Shown here: piece after piece, positions 35,081-47,146 of the stretch
Position numbering within the stretch: position 1 is the stretch's first letter
Layout: every line of letters begins with the position of its first letter
NCBI GenBank assembly: GCA_020465985.1
Contig: JAANYP010006692.1
Location: 213,940-277,939, forward strand
DNA: 64,000 bases
Direction: 5' to 3'
DNA from: Centrapalus pauciflorus
Taxonomy: Eukaryota; Streptophyta; Magnoliopsida; Asterales; Asteraceae
Position numbers and translations under genes: made by a program
The notes under the pieces: generated by a model
What the model saw: only the letters and a program-made list of their open reading frames with translations
Database searches by the model: none
What the model was told of the DNA's origin: nothing

Positions 35081-36400
35081 TTAGGGAAGATGCATGACCT
35101 CCTCTTGTTCGGGTCCTTCTGCCTCATTGTATAACTTTAAACGATAACCGTTAACACGAAAAGAGCCACTTTCAGACTGGAGATCAACAAAACCAGATTG
35201 GGAAGCTTTAATGACTGTATAAGGACTAGTCCAACGCGATTTCAGCTTACCCGGAGTGAGTTTCAGACGAGATTTGAATAATAGAACTTTGTCTCCTTGT
35301 CTGAACTCCTTGACAGTCTTCAGACGACTATCATGCAACACCTTGATCTCTCCTTATATAATCGCGAGTTATCATAGGCTTGGAGCCTCAACTCGTCTAA
35401 CTCGTTCAACTAGAGAAACCGGTGTTTTCCTACCTCATGATAATCGAGATTTGCATTTTTCATGGCCCGGAATATCTTGTGCTCTATTTTAAAGGAAGAT
35501 GACATGCCTTGCCATAAACCATTCGAAACAGTGTCGTGCCAGTTGGAGTTTTGTAGGAAGTATGGAATGCCCACAACGCATCTTCAAGCTTGTCGGACCA
35601 CAATTTGGGGTTGTAGCCAATAGTGCGCTCGAGAATACGTTTATGTCCTCTATTCGTGTTCTCGACTTGCCCACTCGTTTACGGGTGATATGGCGTGAGA
35701 ACCTGTGATTCACTCCATAGCGTTTCAGGACTTTCTCCAACTGCTGATTACAGAAATATGATCCGCGATCACTAATCAGCGCTTTAGGACAACCAAATCG
35801 AGAGAATTGGCTTTTAAGAAAATTCACAACTACTACTCGGGCATTATTGGTTGGGTGGGCTCTTGCCTTAGCCCATTTCGAAAGATAATCTACAGCCACA
35901 AGTATGTATTTGTTGTTATGGGATGTCGGGAAAGGACCCATGAAGTCGATGCCCCATACATTAAAGATCTCACAAATTTGAATTCCTTGTTGGGGCATCT
36001 CATCCCTTTTCAAGATATTGCCTGCATGCTGACAAGCATCACAGGTATTGACCATGGAATGAGCATCTTTGAAGAGAGTGGGCCAATAGAAACCACAATC
36101 CAAGACCTTTTTCACAGTGTAGTTTGGTCCAAAGTGTCCTTCAGTCGTTCCTTGGTGACATTCATTCAAGATTTGTCTAGCATCAATACCAGACACGCAA
36201 CGGTGCATCACATAGTCGACACCTAAATGGAAGAGATACGTTGGATACCAATGATAAAACTTGGAATCACTCAAAAGCTTTCGCTTCTGCTGGTATGTCA
36301 ACACTTTTTCTATGAAACCTGCTGCTAGGTAGTTTGCTATGCCAGAAAACCATGGTTTATCATCCTCAAGAGACTCGATCATCTGTAAGAACTCATCAGG
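35081..36400 (-). pseudogene. Integrase of the Athila-like element, frameshifted
   Basis: Minus-strand frames: 36382 to 35489 has the integrase zinc site (CHQG...GHFG ... CDACQ), first core Asp in WGIDFMGPF and second in LISDRGSYF. Near 35690 the frame shifts, so the catalytic Glu region is read out of frame (RVGKSRTRIE). The C-terminal domain returns at 35341-35081 (GDKVLLFKSRLKLTPGKLKSRWTSPY). The enzyme is therefore dead. Confidence 0.85.
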
Positions 36401-37735
36401 GAATGTGTCCTTGATGGTAGACTCCTTAAGCTCCTCGAGATTTGGGTTCTTGGGATGAGAGAGATGATCAGCAACTAGTTTTTCTGCCTCCTTTTTGTCC
36501 CGGATCTCAATGTCGAATTCCTGTAAGAGTAAGATCCAAGAATTAGTCTCGGCTGTGCATCTTGCTTGGCGAACAAATATTGAGGGCAGAATGGTCAGTA
36601 TAGACTATGGTCTTTGAAAGCACCAAGTACTGACGAAACTTATCGAATGCAAAAACTACCGCTAGTAGCTCTTTCTCGGTTGTAGTGTAATGTCCCTGGG
36701 CCGCGGTCAGAGTGTGACTCGCATAGTAGATAGGCTAAAAATGATTATTTTTTCTCCGGCCTAGGATAGCTCCTAGCGCGTAATCGATAGCGTCACACAT
36801 GAGCTCGAATGGTGAGGACCAATTGGGTGGTAAAATGATTGGTGCATGTGTCAGATGATGCTTTAGAAGATCATATGCCTTCATACACTCCGATGAAAAT
36901 ATGAATGGCACATCGTTCTCGAGAAGCTGGGAGAGAGGCCAGGGGATCTTAGAAAAATTTTCGATAAAGCGCCTATAGAACCTGGCATGACCCAAAAAAC
37001 TACGAACCACTTTGACATTTGTGGGTGGAGGGAGTTTAGAAATCACGCCAATCTTGGATTTATCGACCTCCATTCCCACACTTGAGATTTTATGCCCAAG
37101 AACTATGCCTTCTCGGACCAAAAAGTGGCATTTCTCCCAATTCAACACGAGGTGAGACTCCTCGCATCTAGTCAGGATGCGCTCAAGGTTCAAGAGACAT
37201 GAATCAAATGAATTGACGAATACTGAAAAGTCATCTATGAAAACCTCCATGCAATCCTCGATCATGCCATGGAAGATGGTTGTCATACAACGCTGGAAAG
37301 TGGCCAGAGAGTTGCAGAGACAAAAAGGCATCTGCCTGTAAGCAAAAGTCCCGAAAGGACAGGTAAAGGTGGTCTTCTCCTGATCCTTTGGGTCGATAGA
37401 AATCTGAAAGTAGCCAGAGAAACCATCAAGGAAGTAGTAGATATCGTTCCTTGCAAGTCTCTCTAACATCTGCTTAATGAAGGGAAAGGGAAAGTGGTTC
37501 TTTCGGGTATCATTAAGTTTCTGAAAATCTATGCATATCCTCCATCCAGTGACCACGCGAGTAGGGATGAGTTCGTCTTTCTCGTTTCAAACAACATTGG
37601 TGCCTCCCTTTTTTGTCTTGAGCCTTTGGAGGATTAAGAGAGGTGGAGGTGGCTTGTTTGAGGGGCAACTTTGGGGCTACCTCCGTAGATGCAGGAGGAA
37701 GACGAGGGGTTTTCTTGGCTAAAACCACCTAAACA
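36401..37735 (-). pseudogene. RT and RNase H of the Athila-like element, with stop and insert
   Basis: Minus strand: the RT core from GWRICIDFQKLND (about 37545) through the catalytic FIDDFSVF (near 37230-37250) and LGHKIS to LGRRKNNHF, then an in-frame TAG at about 36735. The RNase H part after it (PIYYASHTLTAAQGHY...) continues in the same frame and then shifts near 36550. Upstream, about 108 bases of Pro/Ser/Thr-rich sequence (37614-37722) interrupt the expected RT N-terminus. Confidence 0.85.
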
Positions 37736-38440
37736 GGGCTAACCCATGGGCAGTCAGATATAGGGTATATAAGCCCAGCATCGAGGTGTTTGATGACCTC
37801 TTTCTTGACCACTTCGGTCATATTAGGGTTCAGCCGCCTCTGTCTCTGCACACATGACTTATAGTTATCCTCCATGAGAATCTTATGTGTGCAGTAGGAA
37901 GGAATGATCCCTAGAATGTCAGCAGTCTTCCAAGCGATTTCCTGCTTATGGGCTTTGAGAAGATGAATCACTATGTCTTTCTCATCAGGGGAGAGAGCAG
38001 AAGAAATGATGACAGGAAGAGAAGATTCTCCCTGTAAGAACGCATACTCAAGATGATTGGGAAGAGGTTTAAGCTCAAGAGTAGGTGGTTCTTCAAGAGA
38101 TGTCTTAATACAGATCTTCTCATTAAATAAGAGTGGCACGACTTTTCCATCGGTCTCTTGGGCGTCAACAGCGTCCGCGCACAGGAGATCTTTGAGATTT
38201 CGCATTACCACATCAGGATCAATCATGCACGCCTCATCAATCATCAAGGTCAGAAGCTGATCCAGCTCAGAATCCAGGCAATCATCTATAACATCAATAG
38301 AGAAACACGAATCATCTGTCGTGTGTGTGTGTGTCATTGCCTTATTTATGGAGAATGTGACTCTGTCATCAGCAATACCTAGTTTGAGTTGTCTCTTAGA
38401 TATGTGAACTATGGTGTCAGCACTATTAAGGAATGGTCAT
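37729..38440 (-). pseudogene. Protease-to-RT linker of the Athila-like element
   Basis: Open on the minus strand from 38337 to 37729 (MTHTHTTDDSCF ... CPWVSPV). It matches the spacer between protease and RT in Athila-type pol, including LKPLPNHLEYAFL and LKAHKQEIAWKTADI. The homology extends upstream to 38440 (FLNSADTIVHIS), where the insertion of 38441-39539 begins. Confidence 0.75.
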
Positions 38441-39539
38441 TGTAGGTCCCAAAAGGTTTCCCAAGTGTATAGTTCTAAGCTGTAGAGAGGGGGGGGGGGG
38501 GGTGAATACAGCTATTTAAAAACTTAACAATCTTTTCTCAATGTTTGCGTATATTATTAACAAGCGTTAATTATAAACAAGCTTGAATGCGGAAAGGTTC
38601 AAGCTGAGATGACAGATACAACAGTTGGTTAACTAATCTAAGACTCACTCAGACTAGATACAATGAATACACTCACTTAGAAGCACTCACTGATTTTTAC
38701 AAGACTCAGATGGATAGCTTAAGCAAAGACAACTTAGACACACTCTACTGTTTTATTTAAGCAGACTTGCATGCATGGAATAACACACTTCAATGCACGT
38801 TCTACTTTCACACTCTTGATATCTCACAATCCTTAGAAGCTTCCTTTTATACTCAAAAGGAGAATCTCAGTGAAGCTTCTTCATTGGACAGATGAGATAA
38901 TGGAAAGTCTTTCCAAAAAGAAAAGACACCTTTTTTTGCATATTCTGATAAAGCATATTTGTCTTCACATGGCAGAATCTTTGTCTTTTCCTTTTTGTCA
39001 GTGTTGCTTAAGGCTTTAACCAAAAGAGGAATGTCAACTTTGCATCTTTCTTCTTTTTCTAAGGCCATTTTGATATAAGAAAAGGTCTGTCACCCTTTTC
39101 AGATATCCGTTTGTCTTCATGTAACAGAACAACGTAGGCAGGCTGTGCAGTTCTGTTTTCCACTTTGTCTTCGACTTGTAAACTGATCTTGTAGCAAAAA
39201 ACAATACATGAGGACTTGGAAGCATATTCCATAAAGTGTTTAGCCTGTTCACAAAGAACAGAACTCTTGTAAACTGTCCAAGCTGCTCAACAGAACAAAG
39301 CAGCGTAGACAGTTTATGTCCAGCCTGTTCAGCAGACAGAACAACTTGGACAAACTGCCTTTGTTGCAACGAATGCAACATGGTGAACAGCTTTGGGCTG
39401 ATATTGCAAATCACTTTTCAGGTTTCAATAAGGCATAAACAGGCCTTAAATTATACCTTCAAGTGCATCAACAAGTTTGATTGAAAATCTCCCCCTCAGA
39501 TGTAGAGCAGGTTTGACTGAGGCCTTTTTGTGCCTAATA
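38441..39539 (-). mobile_element. 1.1 kb LTR-like insertion in Athila pol, TSD GTCAT
   Basis: Bounded by GTCAT at 38436-38440 and 39540-39544. The Athila protease frame breaks at this exact point and resumes on the other side. On the minus strand it carries a polypurine tract CTGAGGGGGAGAT (about 39488-39500), then LTR-like sequence with a TATAAAAGG box (near 38846-38855) ending GGGACCTACA at 38441. It also has a G-run (about 38490-38502). About 40 bases lie outside the polypurine tract, so it is not a simple solo LTR; it may come from a truncated cDNA. Probably of a copia/Sirevirus type, by its tract. Confidence 0.65.
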
Positions 39540-39544
39540 GTCAT

Positions 39545-39960
39545 CCTAGAATGAGTGGAATCTGGCTATCTTCTTTCATTTTTAGGATGACGAAGTCTGT
39601 AGGAAAGACAAACCTATCAAAACCTTAACTGGGACATTCTCCGCTATGCCTAAAGAATACTTAAAGCTACAGTCTGTAAGCTGAAGGCACATCCTGGTCT
39701 GCTTAAGTTCACCTAGGTGTAGTTTAGAGTATAAGGTAAGTGGCATGAGATTAATGCTAGCACCTAGATTAGCTAATGCATTACATATAGTATCAGAACC
39801 AAGAAAGCAAGGGATAATGAAACTCCTTGGATCTCCAAGCTTAAAAGGCATGTCCTACGTTTGTAGAATGGCTGAACACTACTCATTGAGTGGCAATGTG
39901 GTCTCCTCCAACTTCTTCCTATTCGACACTAGATCCTTCAGAAACTTCCCGTAGTTAGGC
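39545..39960 (-). pseudogene. Protease of the Athila-like element
   Basis: Minus-strand frame from 39851: KLGDPRSFIIPCFLGSDTI, then the expected catalytic region reads ALANLGASINLMP, as in Athila-type retropepsins (D-x-G neighbourhood, here with Asn). It then shifts frame near 39625 and continues to PLILG just before the insertion point, followed by a TGA where the family has Arg. Confidence 0.75.
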
Positions 39961-40600
39961 ATACCTGCAATGACATCAATAAGAGGCACGTTAATCCTAA
40001 TTTGCTTCAATAAGTCAACAAACTTACCACACTGCTCTTGCATGTGCTATTTCCGTAGACAATTTGGATAAGGAATTTTTGACTGGTAATCCCTGAGAGG
40101 CGCTGACTTTGGCTTTGATGGCTTAGCGACTGGTGGTGGCGTCTCCTTCTCCACTAAATCAGCTATAGGTGTTTCCATTTGACTTGGTCTCTCCGTGTTA
40201 TCCTCGTCATCTGAAGTCCAATCCTGCACAATAGCAGAGCTGTCAGAATGTGATGTATCCATAATTCCGACTACCTTACCTGAGTGAGTGGTAATCGCCT
40301 TAACATGCTCATTGTGATTCTGATTCACGTTGGGGTTCTTTTGGGTATTGCTTAGTAGTGACCCACTTGGACGTCCTGATACGACCTCAGCTAGTCTACC
40401 TACGTCGTGCTCAATATTTTGGATTGACGCTTGCTGATTCCTTTGAACTTGTTCGTTATTAGCTTGATTCTGTTGCACAGTCAGCATGAAGCTCTTCAAT
40501 ATATCTTCCATGTTGCTTCTTGATCCAGCTGCTGGCTGAGTGATCCGTACTGGTGGCTGAGAATTTGGGTTGGCGTTTCCCTGGTTAAACCGACTAAAAC
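39961..40600 (-). pseudogene. C-terminal gag of the Athila-like element
   Basis: Minus-strand frame 40511-40047 (MEDILKSFMLTVQQ ... IPYPNCLRK) with VKAITTHSGKVV, the conserved 'ITTRSGK'-type end of Athila gag. Homology extends up to about 40595 (RFNQGNANPNSQPP). The N-terminal part of gag, the leader, the primer site and about 240 bases of the 5' LTR are deleted. Confidence 0.75.
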
Positions 40601-41788
40601 TAAAAAAATTACTAAAACTAAAATAACAATGGATAATAAATAATGAAAATTTTGAACGACTACGAAATAACTAACTACGAGAATAGAATCAAATAACTAA
40701 AAGGTATTCATCATTGAATCAGTCCCCCTAGATTTGGTTCATTCTAAGAGTGCAATTAATTGATAGAGTTTCTAAAGAATTTCGAGCTAACATAGACCAT
40801 CAACCCTATTAATCCGATTATGACCTAATCTATTCTAAACACGCTAACTCTCGTTATTGGTGAATTGAACTCAAACATTTATCTGGGTTATTAGAGAAGC
40901 AGTTTCAACTATCATAATTTCAGAATAACTGTCTATCCTAAATGCATGCAACCGTCATAATTTCAGAACGAGCAAACAATAAGATAAAACTAATTACACG
41001 TGCAAGTCATAAATTCAGAATATGACGCAATGTAATAGCAAACTACATAATAGTTATTAAGATAAATAATTCAAGGTTCACGACTAGGCATAAACAAAAC
41101 TCAATCAATAATAAAACTAAACCTAAAATCTAGGGTTCGTTCATCAATGACAAATACAATAAACTTAGCCCATAATTAAATTAATAACTAACAAAAAAAA
41201 CTAAACATAATTACTTTAAAAAAACCAAAGCAAGATTGCTTATTGTTTCTTGCTGCGGAAGAACCCACAAAGAAAAGGAAAAAGTAATAATAAAATAACA
41301 AAATATTGTTGATGTTGTAACCTGTTCGCACCACCACCCCAAAAGAGAGAAAAAAAAATCGAAGTATGAATATTGTTTGTTGTTGACTCCTCTGTGTAGC
41401 CGGACCAACATCAAAAAGAAAGAAAAGTATTAAACTCCATTTTTTATGTTTTTTTTCTTCGCCCCCTTTCTCCCGTGCGGCTCCCCCTTTTTAAATAAAA
41501 AAAATCCATCAAAAACCCTAATTGTCTAAAAATATAAAATGGACTTTGGCCCATTGGTTATTGTACTTGGAGAAGCTCTAATCTTGAACTTTCTTTGGAC
41601 TTGCTTGCTTGCTCTCATATTTTTCACTTTAAGCCCAAATAATCCTCTTATTTTCTTGTCTCGTACCCAATTAAACCTGCAAACAATATATAAAAATAAA
41701 TGAACTTTTAGCACGAAAAGTTGTATGTTAAAGCGAATAAAAAGATCGATATTGTTGAATAATTATATGAATAAATAAGACAATATCA
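40601..41788 (-). mobile_element. 5' LTR of the Athila-like element, truncated
   Basis: Matches 32611-33827 with scattered differences and small indels. The end at 41788 (TATCA) abuts the target copy ACACA. The inner side stops at about 40601, where it joins gag, so the LTR end and primer site are missing. Confidence 0.82.
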
Positions 41789-41793
41789 ACACA

Positions 41794-42214
41794 TAAAAAG
41801 ATTTTTGAGCTGAAAAGAACAATTTTTTTAAGGATGTTAATTTCTGATTCTCTGAGCATATTATTGAGGTTAATTTGTCAAATCTCATTGATATTATAAT
41901 CATATTTCTTCTGGGATTCTTTTCGTTATTCTCCCATGCATTTTTAATTCTTCAGATTCATTCATATTGAATTCTCTCACATTCTCCCATGACCTAATTC
42001 TTTCATGAAAATCTGAATCAGTTCATATATTATAATAGATTTTACATTTCATTCTAATATCTCACAGCTAATCATTCTCCAAATTCGTTATAAATTTCAT
42101 CTCCTAATTCATTTTAGCTGAAATTCCTAATCATTCTTTGTGTGTTAACCCATGAGTTGAAAAGCTGATCATTATATCTGCTGACTCCGTTTATGCACTA
42201 AATTGTGTGATTTA

Positions 42215-42284
<70 letters not shown>

Positions 42285-43653
42285 TTCTATGGTCTAATCA
42301 GAACCGGAAGACCTACCCAAGGAGCAAACCATTTGTAGTTTGTGTGGGTGAGGGTTCTTTAGGTCTATTAGTTGCGAAGTATCAGTTATCACGAGATACT
42401 GACAGGGTCGAGCAGAGATAAAATATAAATGAGAGGGGTATATTGACAGGAGATGGTGGTGCATCAGATCACGCTTTCACTATAAAGCTGACTGAATTTA
42501 TTTCTGAAAATTGAGCCGAGGGAGCTTAGTTGAAAAATGTTGAGAGCTGAGAGTTGAGAAAGGATTTGAAGAAAAGATAATCCTACCTACACTGTTTCGG
42601 CTTGGTAAACTACATAATCTATCAAGCCCTAGGAGACTTGATATTGAAAAAGATGTCATGGACCCAGTGACATATGCACTTAACCCCACCAACTACTCAG
42701 TTATCTCTTAAAAGATTTATGTTTCAATAACCACGAAGATATAGCACATTTCTATCGATACATATTTTTTTTGAATATTATTGATATTGAAATATACATT
42801 TGCTTCGGTCTCCAACTTCATTTGTATGTACTTCGTGTCTAGAGCTGATTATATACACTTTTAGGACACAATGAGTCTGACAGTTTGTGTGACTATAAAG
42901 AACTATTCCAAAGTGACTAACCGGGGACAAATAAGAGTGGTTTTTTCATGATAAAGGATTTCACGATGACTATTTGGAAATCTTACCAGTGTTAACATCA
43001 CGCTAGTGCTGAAAGTAAGTTACATAGATTATGTCTATTGTGCAAACAGCAATCCTATGTGGACCTGGACTCGGTGCTTACAAATGAATGTGTTTCATTA
43101 TTCTCAAGTCAAGTTGAAAAGTTTTGACTTTATTAGTTTCTGTAAGGGGATTATCCATTTGAGGGAAGTGATAAATTTGTTTAGAATAGAGAGAGAGAAA
43201 ATATTTGAAAGACAGGATATTATTTTGAGGGGGAGAGAGAAACTTTGTGACATTTCTTAGTTGTAATTCTGAGAGAGAGAATTTTTTTTTTTGTAAAGTT
43301 TCTCAATGTATACATGTCAGCTATTGCAATTTCACTGCATCTGCATCTCCGAAGAGACAATTGCTGAAGAGAATAAAGCTGAAGTTCAAGGTTTCTATGT
43401 TGATTTGATTGATCAAGTGGGAGAGTGTTTATAGAAAAATAAAAGTTCAGAGAACAAGAGATATGAAGATCAGAGAGAGACAATGAAGAAGAAATTTTGT
43501 TTGAAGACTCAGAGATCGAAGAGAAGAAAAGAGAAAAGATTTGAAGATCAAGTTTTTGAAATCTTGAAGATGTTTACATTGTTTAGATTTACTTTGTAAA
43601 GTTTCTACTTTGAACGTTGATTGTAAAATTGCTTTCATTTCTAAGGTGGAGAT
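41794..43653 (+). other. 3' internal stretch of old element D
   Basis: No ORF with recognisable content. It includes a pyrimidine-rich zone with repeated 'attctcccatga' and 'aattcatt' pieces (about 41930-42140), an AT microsatellite (42218-42281), a purine tract GAGGGGGAGAGAG (about 43228-43240) and a purine-rich zone (43430-43560). It ends with AAGGTGGAGAT before the LTR at 43654. Confidence 0.45.
42218..42281. repeat. (AT)n microsatellite, 64 bp
   Basis: Uninterrupted AT dinucleotide run. The Ile-Tyr repeat reading frame across it is not a gene. Confidence 0.95.
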
Positions 43654-43764
43654 TGTTAGGAACAAACATATATATGAAAACAGTTATAATTGTAAGTATA
43701 TGGACTAAATATGTGAATATTGGAAACCTTAGTATAGGAGTATATAAACAAATTCTAAGGAAAT
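43654..43764 (+). mobile_element. 3' LTR of element D, left part
   Basis: Starts TGTTAGGAACAAAC after a purine-rich tract and is interrupted at 43764 by element B (target GAAAT). The continuation begins at 54452 with the second GAAAT and runs into sequence with a possible poly(A) signal (caataaaaag near 54517). The end is placed roughly at 54560, where the copia relic resumes. Confidence 0.55.
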
Positions 43765-44413
43765 TGTTGGGAAATATTCTAAGTAGTTCAAACTGTTAGT
43801 TAGACTTCTCAGACTGTTAGTAGAATTTCTATGTAAGTACAAAGTTCATGCTGTTAGTTGAAGAAGTTCAAGCTGCTAGTACAAAAGTTCATGCTGCCAG
43901 AGTAATTTCACTCAAGCTGCTAAGAGATTAAAGCTGCTCAACGGTTTCATAAACAGAAAGTGCTGATATTCAGGAAAAGATATTTACACGAAGATTTCAG
44001 CATATCTACTATCAGAGAAGTCAGAGTCCTTCAAGGAAACAAATAAGAAAGCATTATAAATACACAGAATAGGTTTTTCTACTGTATTAGAAGTTTCTGC
44101 ATATTCAAGTTTGTAATTGCTTTTTGTTTAAGTTTTCATAAGCCTCTAAGGTTGTAAAACCCTAAGAACAATTTGTGTTCTTCGTCTAATCAAACAGATT
44201 AGAGGTGATTGTAATCATTCTGATTTAGCAATACAAGCAATTTTGTTTATTTCTTATGTTTATTTGTTATGAGTTCTGAAAGCTTTTATCAAAAGAATTA
44301 AGTGTTATTCCACAAACTTCTTAATTAGACTTTGATTTAGTACAAGATTATTGATTTACACTCATATTAATTCAAATCAGTTAATCTTAGGTAGTTAAGT
44401 TCAGATCCTGACA
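43765..44413 (+). mobile_element. 5' LTR of element B
   Basis: 649 bases, TGTTGGGAAATATTC to GATCCTGACA. The U3 part (43780-43945) holds seven imperfect copies of a CAAGCTGYTAG-like motif spaced about 20-30 bases. TATAAATA is at 44055-44062. Confidence 0.93.
44055..44062 (+). promoter_or_regulatory. TATA box in LTR of element B
   Basis: TATAAATA, kept in the 3' LTR at 54093-54100 and at a similar place in the A LTRs (minus strand 17961-17969). It lies just downstream of the motif array. Confidence 0.65.
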
Positions 44414-44415
44414 AG

Positions 44416-44428
44416 TGGTATCAGAGCC
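44416..44428 (+). other. Primer-binding site of element B
   Basis: TGGTATCAGAGCC two bases after the 5' LTR, complementary to initiator methionine tRNA, identical in element C at 57832-57844. Confidence 0.88.
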
Positions 44429-44488
44429 ACAGGTCGTTCTTTGTTTTTCATAGTCGAAAGCTTTCTTTTAAACTTTTAATCTTTTGCA

Positions 44489-47146
44489 ATAGAATTTGAT
44501 AATAGAAGCAGTGGATCTGGGCAAGGACTCAAAGTGCCTATGCTCAAGCCCACTGAGTTTGAGATGTGGAAACTCAGGATTCAACAGCATATTCAATTCA
44601 TTGATTATGCTATATGGGAAGCTGTTGAATTTCCTCCTATAGTAATTTCCAGAACTTGATGATGAGGGAAAACCAGTCAAAACTCCTCCAAAAACTGAAC
44701 TTGAAAGAAAGGTTAGAATGAATGAAGTGAAAGCTCTTACACTTTTACAAATAGTCATTCCTAATGCTTATCAACATCAGTTCAAAAAGTTTTATACTGC
44801 TCATTCTCTTTGGAATGCTTTAGAGAAAAGATTTGCTGGTAATGCCAGTACCAAGAGAAATCAAAAGGATCTTTTGAAACAGCAGTATGAGAACTTTTCT
44901 GGTGGCAAGAATGAAAACCTTACTCAAATCTTTGACAGGTTTAACAAACTGATAAGTGAATTGGAAAGTGCAAAAGTCAGCCTGGATCAAGATGAGGTCA
45001 AAAGAAAGTTTCTCAGATCTCTTGGAGAAGAATGGACAGTTTATGCTGCTCAATGGAGAACAAAAGACACTCTTGATGAAATAGAACTGGATGATCTGTA
45101 TAACAGTCTGAGAGTGTTTGAGACTGAGATTTACAGTAAAAAGAAATCTCTTTCTTATAATCACAATACTGCTCTTCTGTCATCTGAAAAATCTAATGGA
45201 AGTGATTCCTTTTCAGGTGGTGATGGCAACTCTACTGAAGCTCACTATGAGGCTTTTGTTGCCAATGATGGACTGTTTGCTCTAAATGCTGAAGATCTAG
45301 AACAGATTCATCCAGATGATCTTGAAGAGATGGATCTGAAGTGGCAACATGCATTGCTGACCATGAGGGCCAAAAGGTTTCTTAAAAGAACTGGCAGGAC
45401 CAACTTTCAAGCCAGAGCAGAAGGCAAACCAGCTTTTGATAAGTCAAAAGTTGAGTGTTATAAATGTCACAAACTTGGTCACTTTGCTAGGGAATGCAGA
45501 TCTCAAGGTCAACAGTCATCAAGGCCTCAGCAGACTAATAAGGCTTCATCATCACAAGCACTTGTCTCTCAAGAAGACAATGTGTTTGACTGGAGTGATC
45601 AGACAGAGGAAGAGTTTCAAAATCAAGCTCTAATGGCAGAAACATCAAATGTCTCTTCCACTGAACTACCATCTGAGGTAAATTCTAAACTCTGCTCTCA
45701 AACATGCAAAAATATGGTTAAAAAGTATAGAGATCATAATGAGAGCATGTGTAAAACTCTAGCTAAGATGGAAGAGAGGAGATATGAATACATGCAAGCC
45801 ATAGAAGATCTTGAAAAACAGATCAATGACTATAAGGATAATGAGATTAAAATGGGACATGATAGAACATATCATGTGTGGGAGAAAAAGGAGCTAAATA
45901 AGAAAATAGAATCCCTAAATAAAAAGGTAGAAGAGACTGACCAAAAGGTGTTAGAGGCTAATAAGAAACTAGAATCTGTCAATATAGATATAGGTAATTT
46001 CAAATTGGCAAATCAAAAGCTGGAACACCTAATGGAAGTCCAATTTAAAGATAGGGTAAAATCTCAGGTTCATCCCAAAGAAGGTATATGCTACAGAGCT
46101 ACTCCACCTCCATACAACAACAAATACATTCATCCAATAAGTGAGGTTGCTGATAGGCTTGTCAATGAACCATTAGATCAGTCTATGACTACTGTAGATC
46201 CTGTCCTTAACAACAGTTCTGAATCTAAAGAAGATCAGATTCAAAATAGAGACTGTGAGTGCACAGCAGTTGAGAAAGAACACAAAACAATGAGTGCAAG
46301 TATAGAAATCCAAGTCCCCAATAAGAAAGGAAAGGAGAAGATGAGTGTGTGCAATGCTGCTCCACAGGTTTCTGTACCTTCTAACTGTAACACTGCATCT
46401 TCTTCAAAGAATAATAAAAAGGGTAAAAATGTTCCAGTCTGCTCATGCCAAAAGCATGGTGTCCAAAAGTTTTCCAAACAACAGCAGGTAAGGGGAAATA
46501 AGAGGAACAAGAACCAGAAATTGTCTAATAAAACTGGTTATCCAATTCAAACAGTCAAAAAATGTTTTCATTGTGGCAGAAAGAATCACTTGGCCAGAGA
46601 TTGTTTTTATAAACCATCTGTTGCAAAACAGATGTGCTTCATCAAAAGACAAACTCTCAAAATTCAAAAAATTCAAAGGCCAAACTTCCTACTGCATCAG
46701 TTCCAAAGAAAACAATTGATCACAGGTTCTCAAAAGCTAATAAGAAACAGTCCACACACCAAAAACAAGTTTCAGCTAAACCAAAATTAAATCTTAAACA
46801 AATATGGTGTGTTAAAGGTAAAATCTCAGGAGAACCTGTTGATACAAATGTTGAAATTGCCAAGTCTAAAGTTGAGACTGCTAGTGCAAATTCTCAAGCT
46901 GTTAGCACTACAGACTCAATTTAGACTGGCAGGCTCAAAGTTGGAACTGGAAATGGATCATCTGAGACTGTTACTGAAAAGAATGGACAAAATGCCTGGA
47001 TACCTCATGTGATATCTAAGTACTCTCCACAAAACCCATCAGTGGATCTCACTAAGTATAAGAAATCAAAGACAGTGTTTAGTTATGTTAATGCACAAGG
47101 ACAACCCAAAACCAACTTGGTTTGGGTTTACTCCACTACTAACTAA
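44489..47146 (+). pseudogene. gag of element B, damaged
   Basis: Compared with element C, the start codon is ATA instead of ATG (44489-44491). A frameshift near 44640 is followed by a long open stretch (44718-46625). It carries the capsid-like region (ALEKRFAGNASTKRN, SLGEEWTVYAAQW), a first zinc knuckle CYKCHKLGHFAREC (45456-45497), a coiled-coil-like section (KKELNKKIESLNKKVEE), and a second knuckle CFHCGRKNHLARDC (46563-46604). Another frameshift near 46628 and an in-frame TAG at 46922-46924 follow; both are inside the putative intron. The normal end is ...VYSTTN and TAA at 47144-47146. Confidence 0.88.

Larger units (their letters stand above)
32370..41788 (-). mobile_element. Ty3/gypsy Athila-like element, TSD ACACA
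   Basis: A minus-strand element with LTRs at 32370-33827 (3', full) and 40601-41788 (5', truncated). ACACA flanks it at 32365-32369 and 41789-41793. The LTR on the minus strand starts TGATATTGTC and ends TTATCC, probably once TATCA, mirroring the start. The interior holds gag, protease, RT/RNase H and integrase relics with Athila-type sequence. It is interrupted by a 1.1 kb insertion (38441-39539). All coding parts carry stops or frameshifts. Confidence 0.85.
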
